DNA of 34,705 bases. It comes from CAYVFC01 sp964450715 (GTDB lineage: Bacteria > Myxococcota_A > Polyangia > Polyangiales > JAFGIB01). The notes beneath the pieces were generated by a model that did not search any database, was not told the DNA's origin, and saw only the letters and a list, made by a program, of their open reading frames with translations. The DNA is taken from contig CAYVFC010000086.1 of assembly GCA_964450715.1 (NCBI GenBank), positions 1-34,705 of the forward strand. Reading direction: 5' to 3'. Shown here in pieces: positions 17,639-25,297 of this stretch (within the stretch, counting starts at the first letter, position 1; each line of letters starts with the position of its first letter). Position numbers and translations under genes: made by a program.

Positions 17639-18678
17639 CGTTCCTCTCCTTGCTCGCGCTGCTCTTGCCCGCCGCCTTCAGCCGAGCTGCCGGTGGAGTC
17701 GGTCTCGCTCGCTTCGACCTCTCCCAACTCGGCCTCCTCGGTGGTGAGGCTGGCGAAGACGTCCTCCAGCGAGGTCTGCTCGCGCCTGAGCTCGCGGACC
17801 TTGAAGCCGCCGGCGGCCAGGGCGGCGAAGACCGCCTCCGAGACCTCGGGGCTCGGGTCGGCCTCGGCCCGGACGCGCAGCAGCGGTTCCGGGCCGTCAT
17901 CGCGTAGCTGCACCACCTCGACGACCGAGCGGACGCCGGCTACCGCCGCGATGGCATCGCTCAGGGCCGCGCGGTCTGCTCTGCCCTCTACCGCGATGAC
18001 CTGCCCGCCCTGCCCCTTGATTCGCAGGTCGCCCGGCGCGCCCTCGCCCACCAGTCGCCCCTCGTTGATGATGAGGACATGGCTGCAGGTGAACTCCACC
18101 TCGGGCAGGATATGCGTCGACAGCAGCACGGTCTTTTCGCTCGCCAGGTCGCGGATCAGGTGGCGGACCTGGCGGATCTGGTTCGGGTCGAGCCCCGCGG
18201 TCGGCTCGTCCAGCACCAGCAGCGGCGGGTCGGCCACCAGCGCGTCGGCCAAGCCCACGCGCGAGCGATATCCCCGGGAGAGCTGGCCCACGATCCGGGA
18301 GCGGACCTCGGTGACATGGGCCATCTCCATGGACCGATTGACCCGCGTAACCACTTGCTTGCGGCCCACTCCCTTGAGGCGCGCCCGGTACCTCAGATAC
18401 TCCTCCACGCGTAGCTCGCGGTAGAGCGGGACGCTCTCCGGCATGTACCCGATGCGCCCGCGCGCCTCGACCGGGTCGGATACCACGTCGATGCCATCGA
18501 TGCGAATGCGTCCTCTATCGGGCGCGAGGTAGCCGGTGAGCATCCGCAGGGTGGTAGTCTTGCCGGCCCCGTTGGGACCTAGGAAGCCCACCACCTCGCC
18601 TTTGGGCACCTCAAAACTGACATCGCGAACGGCAAAGCGGTCGGCATATCTCTTGGTCAGATTTTCGACCTGTATCAC
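17635..18678 (-). CDS. ABC transporter ATP-binding protein, GldA-like
   Basis: First gene of the operon; it powers the GldF/GldG-like transporter. I start at the GTG at 18678 (347 aa), because CGGAGG lies about 4 nt upstream and VIQVENLTKRY is the normal beginning; another GTG at 18711 has no ribosome binding site. Visible motifs are Walker A GPNGAGKT (34-41), a signature of the form LSRGYRSR in place of LSGGQ, Walker B LLVLDEPTAGLD, and the switch histidine in LLSTHI. Beyond about residue 220 a further domain holds VEGRADRAALSDAIAA and LRREQTSLEDVFASLT, as in exporters of this class. The final 30 residues are acidic and low in complexity (Glu, Ser, Gly, Gln). Confidence 0.93.
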   Translation of the reverse strand: MIQVENLTKRYADRFAVRDVSFEVPKGEVVGFLGPNGAGKTTTLRMLTGYLAPDRGRIRIDGIDVVSDPVEARGRIGYMPESVPLYRELRVEEYLRYRARLKGVGRKQVVTRVNRSMEMAHVTEVRSRIVGQLSRGYRSRVGLADALVADPPLLVLDEPTAGLDPNQIRQVRHLIRDLASEKTVLLSTHILPEVEFTCSHVLIINEGRLVGEGAPGDLRIKGQGGQVIAVEGRADRAALSDAIAAVAGVRSVVEVVQLRDDGPEPLLRVRAEADPSPEVSEAVFAALAAGGFKVRELRREQTSLEDVFASLTTEEAELGEVEASETDSTGSSAEGGGQEQREQGEER

Positions 18679-18741
18679 TTGACCTCCGAACGGTTCGGCG
18701 AAGGGTCGCACCTGGTTTCGGTATTGGTTTCAGGAAGTGGG

Positions 18742-18914
18742 TAATTACTTCCCGGCTCAAAATGCCGGACCGAGCCTAGCGGGCGGGGCGCGCGTAGCTG
18801 CAGGGAGCGACGATGACGGACTAGCAGCGCTATTTCGCGGAGGAGCGACGCAGTAGATGCGCGCGCCCCGCCCGCGAGGCGACGGGAGTCGTATTTTGAG
18901 CCGGGAACTAATTA
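18742..18914. mobile_element. MITE-like element with 22-bp terminal inverted repeats
   Basis: The ends at 18742-18763 and 18893-18914 are inverted copies matching at 21 of 22 positions (core CCCGGCTCAAAAT). Inside, GCGGGCGGGGCGCGCG (18779-18794) is repeated perfectly inverted at 18860-18875. The 173-bp unit has no gene. TA dinucleotides bound the ends, which would fit a TA target duplication as made by IS630/mariner-type transposases, though TA also occurs inside the repeats. It sits between the divergent ABC operon (64 bp away) and the deacetylase gene (90 bp away), so it may carry or disturb their promoters. A large regulatory cruciform is the alternative. Confidence 0.55.
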
Positions 18915-19004
18915 GAAAAAGCGCGCCCTGAGGTCCAGTGCCGGAGCGACTTCAGAACACTGGTTTTTCGAGAAAATCGTTCGAGGCTGCTACCATGTAG
19001 GGAA

Positions 19005-20072
19005 ATGTGGTTTGTTCGCTCAATTCTCCTACCGATCGTCGTGATCGCCATGGGTTCGGCCGCTCTATTCGGACGCGGCGCGTATGCGTATCTCTTCGAC
19101 TTCACTAGCTTTTTTTCGACGAATCGAGCTGAGGCACGTTCGACTCCCGAAGCGGATACGCGTTGGCGCGGGCCCTTTCCCGAGCGCGAATCGACGCCGC
19201 GGAAGGCAGGCCGCTTACGGGTGTTGCCAGCTGATGTCTCCGGAGATGTCGAACGCAGCCTGGGTCACGGTCTCAGCGACGGGATGGTGATCACCGGAGC
19301 AACAACCCAGCGGATGATTCTATTCACCTTTGACGACGGTCCGGACCTGGGTACCACACCGCTGTTACTCGACAGGTTGGACGCGGCCGGGGTCAAGGCG
19401 GTCTTCTTCCTCATCGCTAACCGGATCGCGGAGCGAACCCCTCGCGAACGCCGACAGGCGGAGGTCGCGCACGAGATCGTGCGCCGCGGGCACATGGTCG
19501 CCGGCCATACCTTCGACCACGCGCAGCTGCCCTTGCTCGACAACGATACCGCGCTGGCCGAGCTCGTGCAGAGCGAAGAGGTATTCACCAGGGTATTCGG
19601 CGGTCGGCCCGCGCTGATCCGTCCGCCGGGAGGCGCTCGCTCACCCCGTATCGACCGCCTGCTCGCCGAACGCGCCTATACCACGGTTCTGTGGAACCTG
19701 GGCGCGGGCGATTTCCAGGTACGGACGGCGAGCGACGTGTACCTGACCTGGCGCCGAGTCCTCAAGCGCATCGAGCGCGACGGCGGCAATCGCGGCGGTA
19801 TCATCATGCTTCACGACACCTATCCCTGGAGCGTCGATGCGTTCGAGCTCATCTACTCCGACCTCATGGAGCGGAATTGCCGCCTGCTGAAACGGGGCGA
19901 GGAGCTGTTCGATATCGTGGACGATCCGTCGGTCTTCTTCGTACCTAGAGGCGGCGCTGCGCCCGGAACCGAAGCCCCACCTGCGGCTCGCGACCCCGAT
20001 TTTTTCCGAGCGCGCCAGGAACGGCTCAAGGCGGAGACCGCCCGTCGCTGCCGGCGCGACGATGCCCTATGA
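19005..20072 (+). CDS. Polysaccharide deacetylase (NodB/CE4 family), membrane-anchored or exported
   Basis: Predicted to remove acetyl groups from a polysaccharide such as peptidoglycan or an exopolysaccharide, using a metal. The 355 aa start with a hydrophobic segment (about 5-23) that is a signal anchor or signal peptide. The NodB domain (about 103-290) has the family motifs: TFDDGPD (108-114) with catalytic Asp110 and metal ligand Asp111, metal ligands His168 and His172 in GHTFDH, RPPGG (206-210), and LHD with His270. All key residues are present, so it should be active. The C-terminal 40 residues are Pro/Ala/Arg-rich. The ATG is preceded by TAGGG only 2 nt away, a poor spacing, but no better start precedes the hydrophobic segment. 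Confidence 0.93.
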   Translation: MWFVRSILLPIVVIAMGSAALFGRGAYAYLFDFTSFFSTNRAEARSTPEADTRWRGPFPERESTPRKAGRLRVLPADVSGDVERSLGHGLSDGMVITGATTQRMILFTFDDGPDLGTTPLLLDRLDAAGVKAVFFLIANRIAERTPRERRQAEVAHEIVRRGHMVAGHTFDHAQLPLLDNDTALAELVQSEEVFTRVFGGRPALIRPPGGARSPRIDRLLAERAYTTVLWNLGAGDFQVRTASDVYLTWRRVLKRIERDGGNRGGIIMLHDTYPWSVDAFELIYSDLMERNCRLLKRGEELFDIVDDPSVFFVPRGGAAPGTEAPPAARDPDFFRARQERLKAETARRCRRDDAL

Positions 20073-20078
20073 TGGAAA

Positions 20079-20143
20079 CCTCGACGTTTTTCGCTATCGA
20101 GGCCGTTGCATTTTCATCTAGGGCCAGACGCGTCCGGCGTCTG
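20079..20143. other. Two hairpins after the deacetylase gene
   Basis: CCTCGA (20079-20084) pairs with TCGAGG (20097-20102), and CAGACGC (20125-20131) with GCGTCTG (20137-20143) around the loop GTCCG. The first begins 7 bp after the stop codon and could help end transcription, but no T-tract follows its stem. The second lies about 80 bp before the next gene and might be an operator. Confidence 0.35.
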
Positions 20144-20222
20144 CTGAAAAGCGCCCAATTTAGGAGTGCCGTAGCCCGGGTCGCTTGACTGAACGCCAAA
20201 ACGGAGTCCTACTAGGTAGTTC

Positions 20223-23090
20223 ATGGTAGGTTTAGTAAGGAAATGTGGGGAATGCGGCTTTGAAAATCCCCGCGTATGGACTTCGTGTGCCCGCTGCGAC
20301 CAGCTTCTCGGCCCGACCGACGTCGCCGATGAGCAGAAGCAGACCGCCGCGACCAGCGCGACCACGCGCAGGGCGTCCGTACCCAGGCTCCCCGAGAGCC
20401 GTCCGGTGCTGCCGGGCCTCTCTCTCGCGCGCGAGCCCCAGGCTGCCCATCCGGGCGCCGGCGCTGGCGCGCACGGTCCGAGTTCGGCTGAGAGCCCGGT
20501 GTTGGCCTTCGTCGGCCAGCAGCAGGTAAACACGGCCATCCAGCTTGGCACCAAGAGCGCCTTTACGAGCAAGGCCCCGGTATTGGTGGCGGTGGAGGGA
20601 GAGCGCGGATCGGGAAAGACCCGAGCGTTGGTGAGGGCCAGCGAGGTTGCAGCCAAGCAATACGAGAACGTGAACGTTCTGTATGCGCTCTGCCGTAACA
20701 CGGAGGACGGCCCTTACGCGCCCTTCTCGCGGCTGCTGCTCGACCGCTTCGGCATCACGCCCTCGTCTTCACCGAGCGCGGTCCGCGGCCAGATGGCCAC
20801 GGCCACCGGAGAGGTGCTGAGAAGCGCGGAAGCCCCGCTGGTATCCGAGACCACCCACCTGCTCGGCCACGTGGCCGGAGTGCCCTTCCCCGACAGCCCT
20901 TTCCTGCGCACCCTGGCGCGACAGCCCACTGAGCTGCACAAGCGCGCCGCGCGGGCGGTCACGCGCTTCTTCGAGGGCGAGGCCGAAAGCCGCCCGCTGC
21001 TCATCCTGCTCGACGATATGGACAACGCCGAGCAGGAGGCCTGGGAAGTGCTCGACGAGATGCTCAACACCAAGAGCCCCATCGAGGTGATGGTAGCCGG
21101 AGCGCCGCCGCTGCTGGAGCGGGTGAGCGATCTGTCGCGGAAGCGCTCGGTGCTCGCCGCCAAGCTAAAGCCGCTGACCAGGAACGACGTGACTGCCATG
21201 ATCAAGACCCTGGTACCCGACCTGGTTTCGGTTCCGGAGTCGCTGGCCGTGGCGTTGACCCACCGCTCGCGAGGAAACCCGGAGACGCTGCGCGAGCTGC
21301 TGCTGGCGCTCTTCGAAGGCGGCCTCTTCGTCAAGACCGCCGCCGGTCTGGAGGTCCATCTTCCCCGGCTAGAACAGGGCGCGCTGGCCGTGACCATGGA
21401 CGACATCATCCGCGCCCGCCGCGACAGCCTGGAGCGGTACGAGAGGGAGGTGGTGGAGCGGGCCGCCGTGGTGGGCGAGGTCTTCTGGGACGGGGTGTTG
21501 CTGGCGCTGCAACGCGCGGAGAGCCCGGCGCCCAGGGAGGACGAAGACCCCATCGAGATATGGTCAGACGCTCAGGACGAGACGCTGCTCGGCTACTCGC
21601 TCTCGTTGCTGGAAGAGAGGGGTTTTGTCGTTCGTATCGAGCACTCGGACATCCCTGGCTTTAGCGAATACACCTTTCAACACGCCGGCACGCGTCGGGT
21701 GATCTACGGCGACCTTCCCGAGGAGGTACGCGTACGGCGGCACGCCGTGATCGCCCGTTGGTTGAGCATGAACCGGCGTTTGCGACCAGAGGGCGTCGCG
21801 GCGGTGCTCGCACCCCACTTCGAGCACGCGGGAGCCATCGCTCGAGCCGGACGCGCCTACCTGGAAGCGGCGGCCGAGGAACGGGCGCGGCTGCGGACCA
21901 CCATGGCGTTACGCTACGTGGAAAAGGCGGTCTCGCTGATCGACGAGGAAGACGTACCGCACCGGATGGACGCGCTGCACGAACGCGGCTCGCTGCTGTC
22001 CTTGCTGGGCCGCCACGATGAAGCCGAGGCCGCCTTTCGCGATATGTTGCGGCTGGCCTGGACGTTGGGAGCGCGCGGCAAGGCGGGTGCGGCGCTGAAT
22101 CGCATCGCCCGGGTCTTTCGCGACCGCGGCGAGAAACCCCGAACCCTGGACTACCTGGAAGCCGCGCTGAAGCTCTTCCGGGAAGCCCACGACATGATCG
22201 GGGTGGCCAGCACCTTCGACGACCTGGCCCAGGTGCACCGCTCCGAGGGCAACGTGGAGCCGGCGCTGGCGGCGGCCAAACAGGCGCTGGAGATCAGGAT
22301 GCAGGAGAACGACAAGCGGGGCCAGGCGCTGTCGCTCAACACCATCGGGGATATCATGCTCGACCGGGGCGATTTCATATCGGCCCGGGCGCGGCTGAAA
22401 GAGGCGCTCGAGCTGCGCGACGCCATCGGCGATCACGAGGGCGCGTTGCGCACGCGCATGGCTCTGGGACGGCTCGCTTATTACCAGAGCAAGCTCGACG
22501 ACGCGGTCGCCATCTACCGCATGTCGCTCGACCGCGCCCGCGAGATGTCGGACCACCGCCTGCAGAGCGCGCTGCTCAACCGGCTGGGAGAGGCGCTGTC
22601 GGCCAGCGGAAAACGCGAGGAGGCCGAGACGGCGCTGCGCGAGGCCGAGGAGCTGGCCAAGAAGGTCCAGGACCAGCAGATGCTGGCCGAGATCGAGTGC
22701 AACCTGGGCCTGCTGGCTCTGGACGCGGGACACAAGGAGGCCGAGGAGCTGATCGACTACGCCCTGTCGCTGGCGCGGGCTTGCGGATCCATGGAGGCCA
22801 GCGCCATGGCCCACCGCGCCTTCGCGCGCATGCGGTCGCGGACGGTGTTCGACGACCGGGGAAAGGTGAACGGCGACGCGGAGAAGAGCTTCCGGGAAGC
22901 TATCCGGCTCTTCGGCGAGTGTGGAAAGCGGCTGGAACGAGCGCTGACGCTCGCCGAGTTCGGCTACCACCTGGTCGAGCAGGGCAACAAGAAGGACGCC
23001 CGCGAGGTGCTCACCAGGGCCCACGACGCGCTGCGCGGCCTGCAGCTTCCCGAGATACGCAAGGTAAGCGATACGCTGGCAGCGCTCTAG
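20223..23090 (+). CDS. Zinc ribbon + STAND-like ATPase + TPR protein
   Basis: A 955-aa cytoplasmic protein with three parts. At the N-terminus C8-x2-C11-x10-C22-x2-C25 forms a zinc ribbon (KCGECGFENP), followed by a Pro/Ala/Ser-rich spacer to about 95. An AAA/NACHT-type ATPase follows, with Walker A GERGSGKT (126-133) and Walker B LLILLDD (259-265); ALTHRSRGNPETLREL (about 341-356) is the GxP-type segment usual in STAND ATPases. From about 540 to the end there are roughly ten TPR units (for example ALNRIARVFRDRGEKPRTLD, ALSLNTIGDIMLDRGDFISA). No helix-turn-helix, kinase or cyclase domain is present, so its output is unclear; a signalling scaffold is a reasonable guess. The final 11 residues plus stop are duplicated downstream at 23331-23367. 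Confidence 0.88.
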   Translation: MVGLVRKCGECGFENPRVWTSCARCDQLLGPTDVADEQKQTAATSATTRRASVPRLPESRPVLPGLSLAREPQAAHPGAGAGAHGPSSAESPVLAFVGQQQVNTAIQLGTKSAFTSKAPVLVAVEGERGSGKTRALVRASEVAAKQYENVNVLYALCRNTEDGPYAPFSRLLLDRFGITPSSSPSAVRGQMATATGEVLRSAEAPLVSETTHLLGHVAGVPFPDSPFLRTLARQPTELHKRAARAVTRFFEGEAESRPLLILLDDMDNAEQEAWEVLDEMLNTKSPIEVMVAGAPPLLERVSDLSRKRSVLAAKLKPLTRNDVTAMIKTLVPDLVSVPESLAVALTHRSRGNPETLRELLLALFEGGLFVKTAAGLEVHLPRLEQGALAVTMDDIIRARRDSLERYEREVVERAAVVGEVFWDGVLLALQRAESPAPREDEDPIEIWSDAQDETLLGYSLSLLEERGFVVRIEHSDIPGFSEYTFQHAGTRRVIYGDLPEEVRVRRHAVIARWLSMNRRLRPEGVAAVLAPHFEHAGAIARAGRAYLEAAAEERARLRTTMALRYVEKAVSLIDEEDVPHRMDALHERGSLLSLLGRHDEAEAAFRDMLRLAWTLGARGKAGAALNRIARVFRDRGEKPRTLDYLEAALKLFREAHDMIGVASTFDDLAQVHRSEGNVEPALAAAKQALEIRMQENDKRGQALSLNTIGDIMLDRGDFISARARLKEALELRDAIGDHEGALRTRMALGRLAYYQSKLDDAVAIYRMSLDRAREMSDHRLQSALLNRLGEALSASGKREEAETALREAEELAKKVQDQQMLAEIECNLGLLALDAGHKEAEELIDYALSLARACGSMEASAMAHRAFARMRSRTVFDDRGKVNGDAEKSFREAIRLFGECGKRLERALTLAEFGYHLVEQGNKKDAREVLTRAHDALRGLQLPEIRKVSDTLAAL
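23054..23088 (+). repeat. 35-bp direct repeat, copy 1 (3' end of the TPR gene)
   Basis: Perfectly repeated at 23331-23365. It begins GATACGCAAGGTAAGCG and encodes the C-terminal tail of the TPR protein; the stop codon that follows is TAG here and TGA after copy 2. Confidence 0.97.
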
Positions 23091-23098
23091 CTCGTTAC

Positions 23099-23300
23099 CT
23101 TGCCGGGCGCGCGCGACTCCCCGGGGGGCTTGCCGTCGGGGGACGCGCGGGTAGCATTGGCCCGCCCGACGGAGTCACTCGGACCGGCGGGCCGCAACCC
23201 GCGCTCGACCCTCGTGCCAATCCGGGATCTCGGTAACTGCGCGGATTGGCACTCGGGACGCCCCCGCCGACAAGCCCCCCGGGGAGTCGCGCGCGGCAAG
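23099..23300. repeat. Long-stem hairpin element inserted at the TPR gene end
   Basis: CTTGCCG (23099-23105) pairs with 23294-23300 and a perfect 23-bp arm (23110-23132, core GACTCCCCGGGGGGC) pairs with 23271-23293; the two arms are offset by a 4-nt bulge on the left. Pairing continues with 8 of 10 matches inward. A second hairpin, GTGCCAATCCG (23214-23224) with its complement at 23242-23252, sits in the loop. The element lies between the two 35-bp direct repeats. It has no gene. It could be a small non-autonomous repeat or a structured RNA. Confidence 0.9.
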
Positions 23301-23330
23301 CGTCCGCCTGGAAACCACAATAAACCCCGG

Positions 23331-23365
23331 GATACGCAAGGTAAGCGATACGCTGGCAGCGCTCT
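23331..23365 (+). repeat. 35-bp direct repeat, copy 2
   Basis: Exact copy of 23054-23088, 277 bp downstream, followed by TGA so that it too would end a frame reading KVSDTLAAL. It lies 14 bp before the end of the convergent trmB gene. It is a remnant of, or a template for, the 3' end of the TPR gene. Confidence 0.97.
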
Positions 23366-23378
23366 GACGCGGACGGCG

Positions 23379-24014
23379 TCAACCCCGCACCGCGAGAATA
23401 CGGTAGATGGGCAAGCCGTCCGCCTCGATCCGCCGCTCGCGGTTTGACTGCGCGCCAAAAGGATTGGCCGCGATCAGGCCCTCCTCGCCCTTCAGGTCGA
23501 AGTCCGCGCGGGCTCTCAGTAACTCGATGATCGACGTGGCTCGCTCGCGCACATCGGTCTGCACGAACAGCTCACCGCCCGAGGGGAGCAACCGCTCCAG
23601 ATCGGAGAGCAGCGAGGCATCCAGCAATCTGCGCTTGGCGTGCCGCTTCTTCCACCACGGATCGGGAAAATGCAGGAAGACCCTGCGGAGCGTCCCGTCC
23701 GGGACCATGCGTCGCAGCAGATCCCGCGCATCACCCGCCCAGGCCTCGACGTTGTCGAGCCCCTGGCGTTGACAGCGCTCGCCGACCACCACGGCCCACT
23801 TGGTCTTGCTCTCGATGCCGAGCAACAAGGCGTGCGGACAGAGCCGGCCACGCTCGAGCAGGAACAACCCCCTGCCAAACCCGATCTCCAGCTCGATCTC
23901 GCGACAGCCGCGCGTGGCCGCCATCCCGCCCACGTCGACCGGCCCGTCCGGAGGCCTTCGTGCCAGCGCGGCGTACTGGGGCCTGGTTGGAGGAGGATGC
24001 GGAGAATCGTTCAT
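23379..24014 (-). CDS. trmB: tRNA (guanine-N7-)-methyltransferase
   Basis: Methylates guanine 46 of tRNA using S-adenosylmethionine. The 211 aa match the TrmB family throughout: the SAM-binding ELEIGFGRGLFLLE (about 40-53), LGIESK at the end of the next strand, the diagnostic FPDPWWKKRHAKRRLL (about 116-131), VQTD, and the C-terminal substrate segment SNRERRIEADGLPIYRI. Length is normal. The N-terminal 30 residues are Pro-rich and variable. The ATG at 24014 has no good ribosome binding site, but no alternative fits better. The gene converges on the TPR gene with the hairpin element between them. Confidence 0.97.
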   Translation of the reverse strand: MNDSPHPPPTRPQYAALARRPPDGPVDVGGMAATRGCREIELEIGFGRGLFLLERGRLCPHALLLGIESKTKWAVVVGERCQRQGLDNVEAWAGDARDLLRRMVPDGTLRRVFLHFPDPWWKKRHAKRRLLDASLLSDLERLLPSGGELFVQTDVRERATSIIELLRARADFDLKGEEGLIAANPFGAQSNRERRIEADGLPIYRILAVRG

Positions 24015-24304
24015 GAGGCAGGAGACACCCTACCCCGTTTACCCGGCGGTTTCCCAAACATCCCGTTAGCCTTTGCGTGAATTGTCCGACCCGCGCGCAC
24101 GCGAGCGCCGCGGTGTCACCCGCGGCTCGACCGGCTTCGGTCTCCGCCGCGCCCGCAACGCGCTCGGTCCTCAACGCCGTCACATACGCGCCGAAATTGT
24201 CGGATTCCTTGACGAAAAGCGGCCCCTAGCGTATCCATTTTGTAGTTGGAGGTTTTTTCAGTCCGTCCCTCGACGTCGACCAGAAATCCCCGAGGAGGCC
24301 CAGC
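24015..24304. other. Divergent intergenic region with twin hairpins
   Basis: 290 bp between trmB and the REC gene, with no gene. GCCGCGG (24107-24113) pairs perfectly with CCGCGGC (24120-24126), and directly after it GACCG (24129-24133) with CGGTC (24138-24142) around a GCTT loop. They lie too far from either start codon to assign a role. Confidence 0.5.
24209..24237 (+). promoter_or_regulatory. Candidate promoter of the REC gene
   Basis: TTGACG (five of six matches to the -35 consensus) is followed after exactly 17 bp by TATCCA (only three of six matches to the -10 consensus). The spacing and position, about 70 bp before the start codon, are right; the -10 is weak. Confidence 0.3.
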
Positions 24305-25126
24305 GTGCCCGTCACGATCTTAGTCGCCGAAGACAGCGCAACCATGCGCAGGGTATTGGAGATGACCTTTGCCGGCGAGGATGCCAAGGTCACCGTCGTG
24401 AACAGCGGCGAAGAAGCGGTGGCCAAGGCCGAGGAGATCCAGCCGGACGTGGTAATCGCGGACCTGTCGATGGATGGAATGGATGGGTATGGCATCGCCC
24501 AGGAGATCCGCAGCAAGCCCGCGCTGGCCAAGACGGCCGTGATCGCCATGGCCAGCCAGAAAAACCCGTACAACGAGGCCAAGGGCAAGGCCGCGGGCGT
24601 ACAGGACTTCGTGATCAAGCCCTTCGATACCCAGGCCCTGATCGACAAGGTCAAGCAGGCAGCGTCCTCCCCGCGTCCGGCCGCCGCACCCGAGCCAACG
24701 CCCGCTCGAGCGGCAGCTCCGACCGCCGGACCCGGTCGTCAACCCCAGAAGACCGCTACGCTCGCCTACTCGGCCATCTCGGCCCAGGCCAAGGCCAAGC
24801 TAGGAACGCCCACCGCTGCCGGACACGGTCCCGCGCCCGCTACCAAACCCGCACCGCGGCCGATGACCGAGACCAGGCCGCTGGGTGACGGCAGGCCGAC
24901 GCCGGCGGAAGCGCCGCGTTCCCCGGAACCCGCGACCGCGCCCGCCATGGCCGCCGCCTCGGGGGACCTGGCCGGACGGCTCGGCGCCATGGGCCTGAGC
25001 CGCGAGCAGGTGGAAGGCGTGCTGGCGCTGACCGGCGAGGTCGTCGAGAGGGTCGTGTGGGAGGTCGTACCCGACCTGGCGGAAGCCATCATCCGCGAAG
25101 AGATCAAGCGCTTGACTTCCGCCTAG
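24305..25126 (+). CDS. Response-regulator receiver protein with Pro/Ala linker and C-terminal helix
   Basis: 273 aa starting with GTG; GAGGAGG lies 6 nt upstream, which fixes the start. The receiver domain (about 1-118) has E9/D10, phospho-acceptor D53 and K105. The position normally Thr or Ser before the signalling helix is Ala83, followed by Ser84. A long low-complexity linker (about 119-215) rich in Pro, Ala, Thr and Arg follows. The C-terminal segment (about 220-273) is helical and ends VVWEVVPDLAEAIIREEIKRL, an ending I associate with receiver and other signalling proteins of Myxococcota, probably for protein contacts. There is no DNA-binding domain, so it acts by protein interaction. 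No kinase is adjacent. Confidence 0.9.
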   Translation: MPVTILVAEDSATMRRVLEMTFAGEDAKVTVVNSGEEAVAKAEEIQPDVVIADLSMDGMDGYGIAQEIRSKPALAKTAVIAMASQKNPYNEAKGKAAGVQDFVIKPFDTQALIDKVKQAASSPRPAAAPEPTPARAAAPTAGPGRQPQKTATLAYSAISAQAKAKLGTPTAAGHGPAPATKPAPRPMTETRPLGDGRPTPAEAPRSPEPATAPAMAAASGDLAGRLGAMGLSREQVEGVLALTGEVVERVVWEVVPDLAEAIIREEIKRLTSA

Positions 25127-25297
25127 CGCCCCGCCACAGAACCCATCCAGCGCGGAACGCGGCCGGGCCGTTTTGCCCCGGATGCAGGGCCGGCTCGCCG
25201 TGGTTGCGTGCGCGCGCGTCGTCGCGGTAGTACGACGGGCCAGCACGGCTCGATGCTCGAGCGCCGGACACCTTCGATCAGACCAGGAGCGAACGGG

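Noticed and set aside
13044..18678. Calling the ABC operon a gliding motility machine
   Set aside because: Gld-like similarity alone does not show gliding, and none of the Bacteroidota partner genes or myxobacterial Agl/Glt genes are here.
23091..23378. Small ORFs in the hairpin element (95-123 codons, minus strand)
   Set aside because: They read through the palindromic arms and show Pro/Arg/Gly-rich nonsense typical of inverted repeats.
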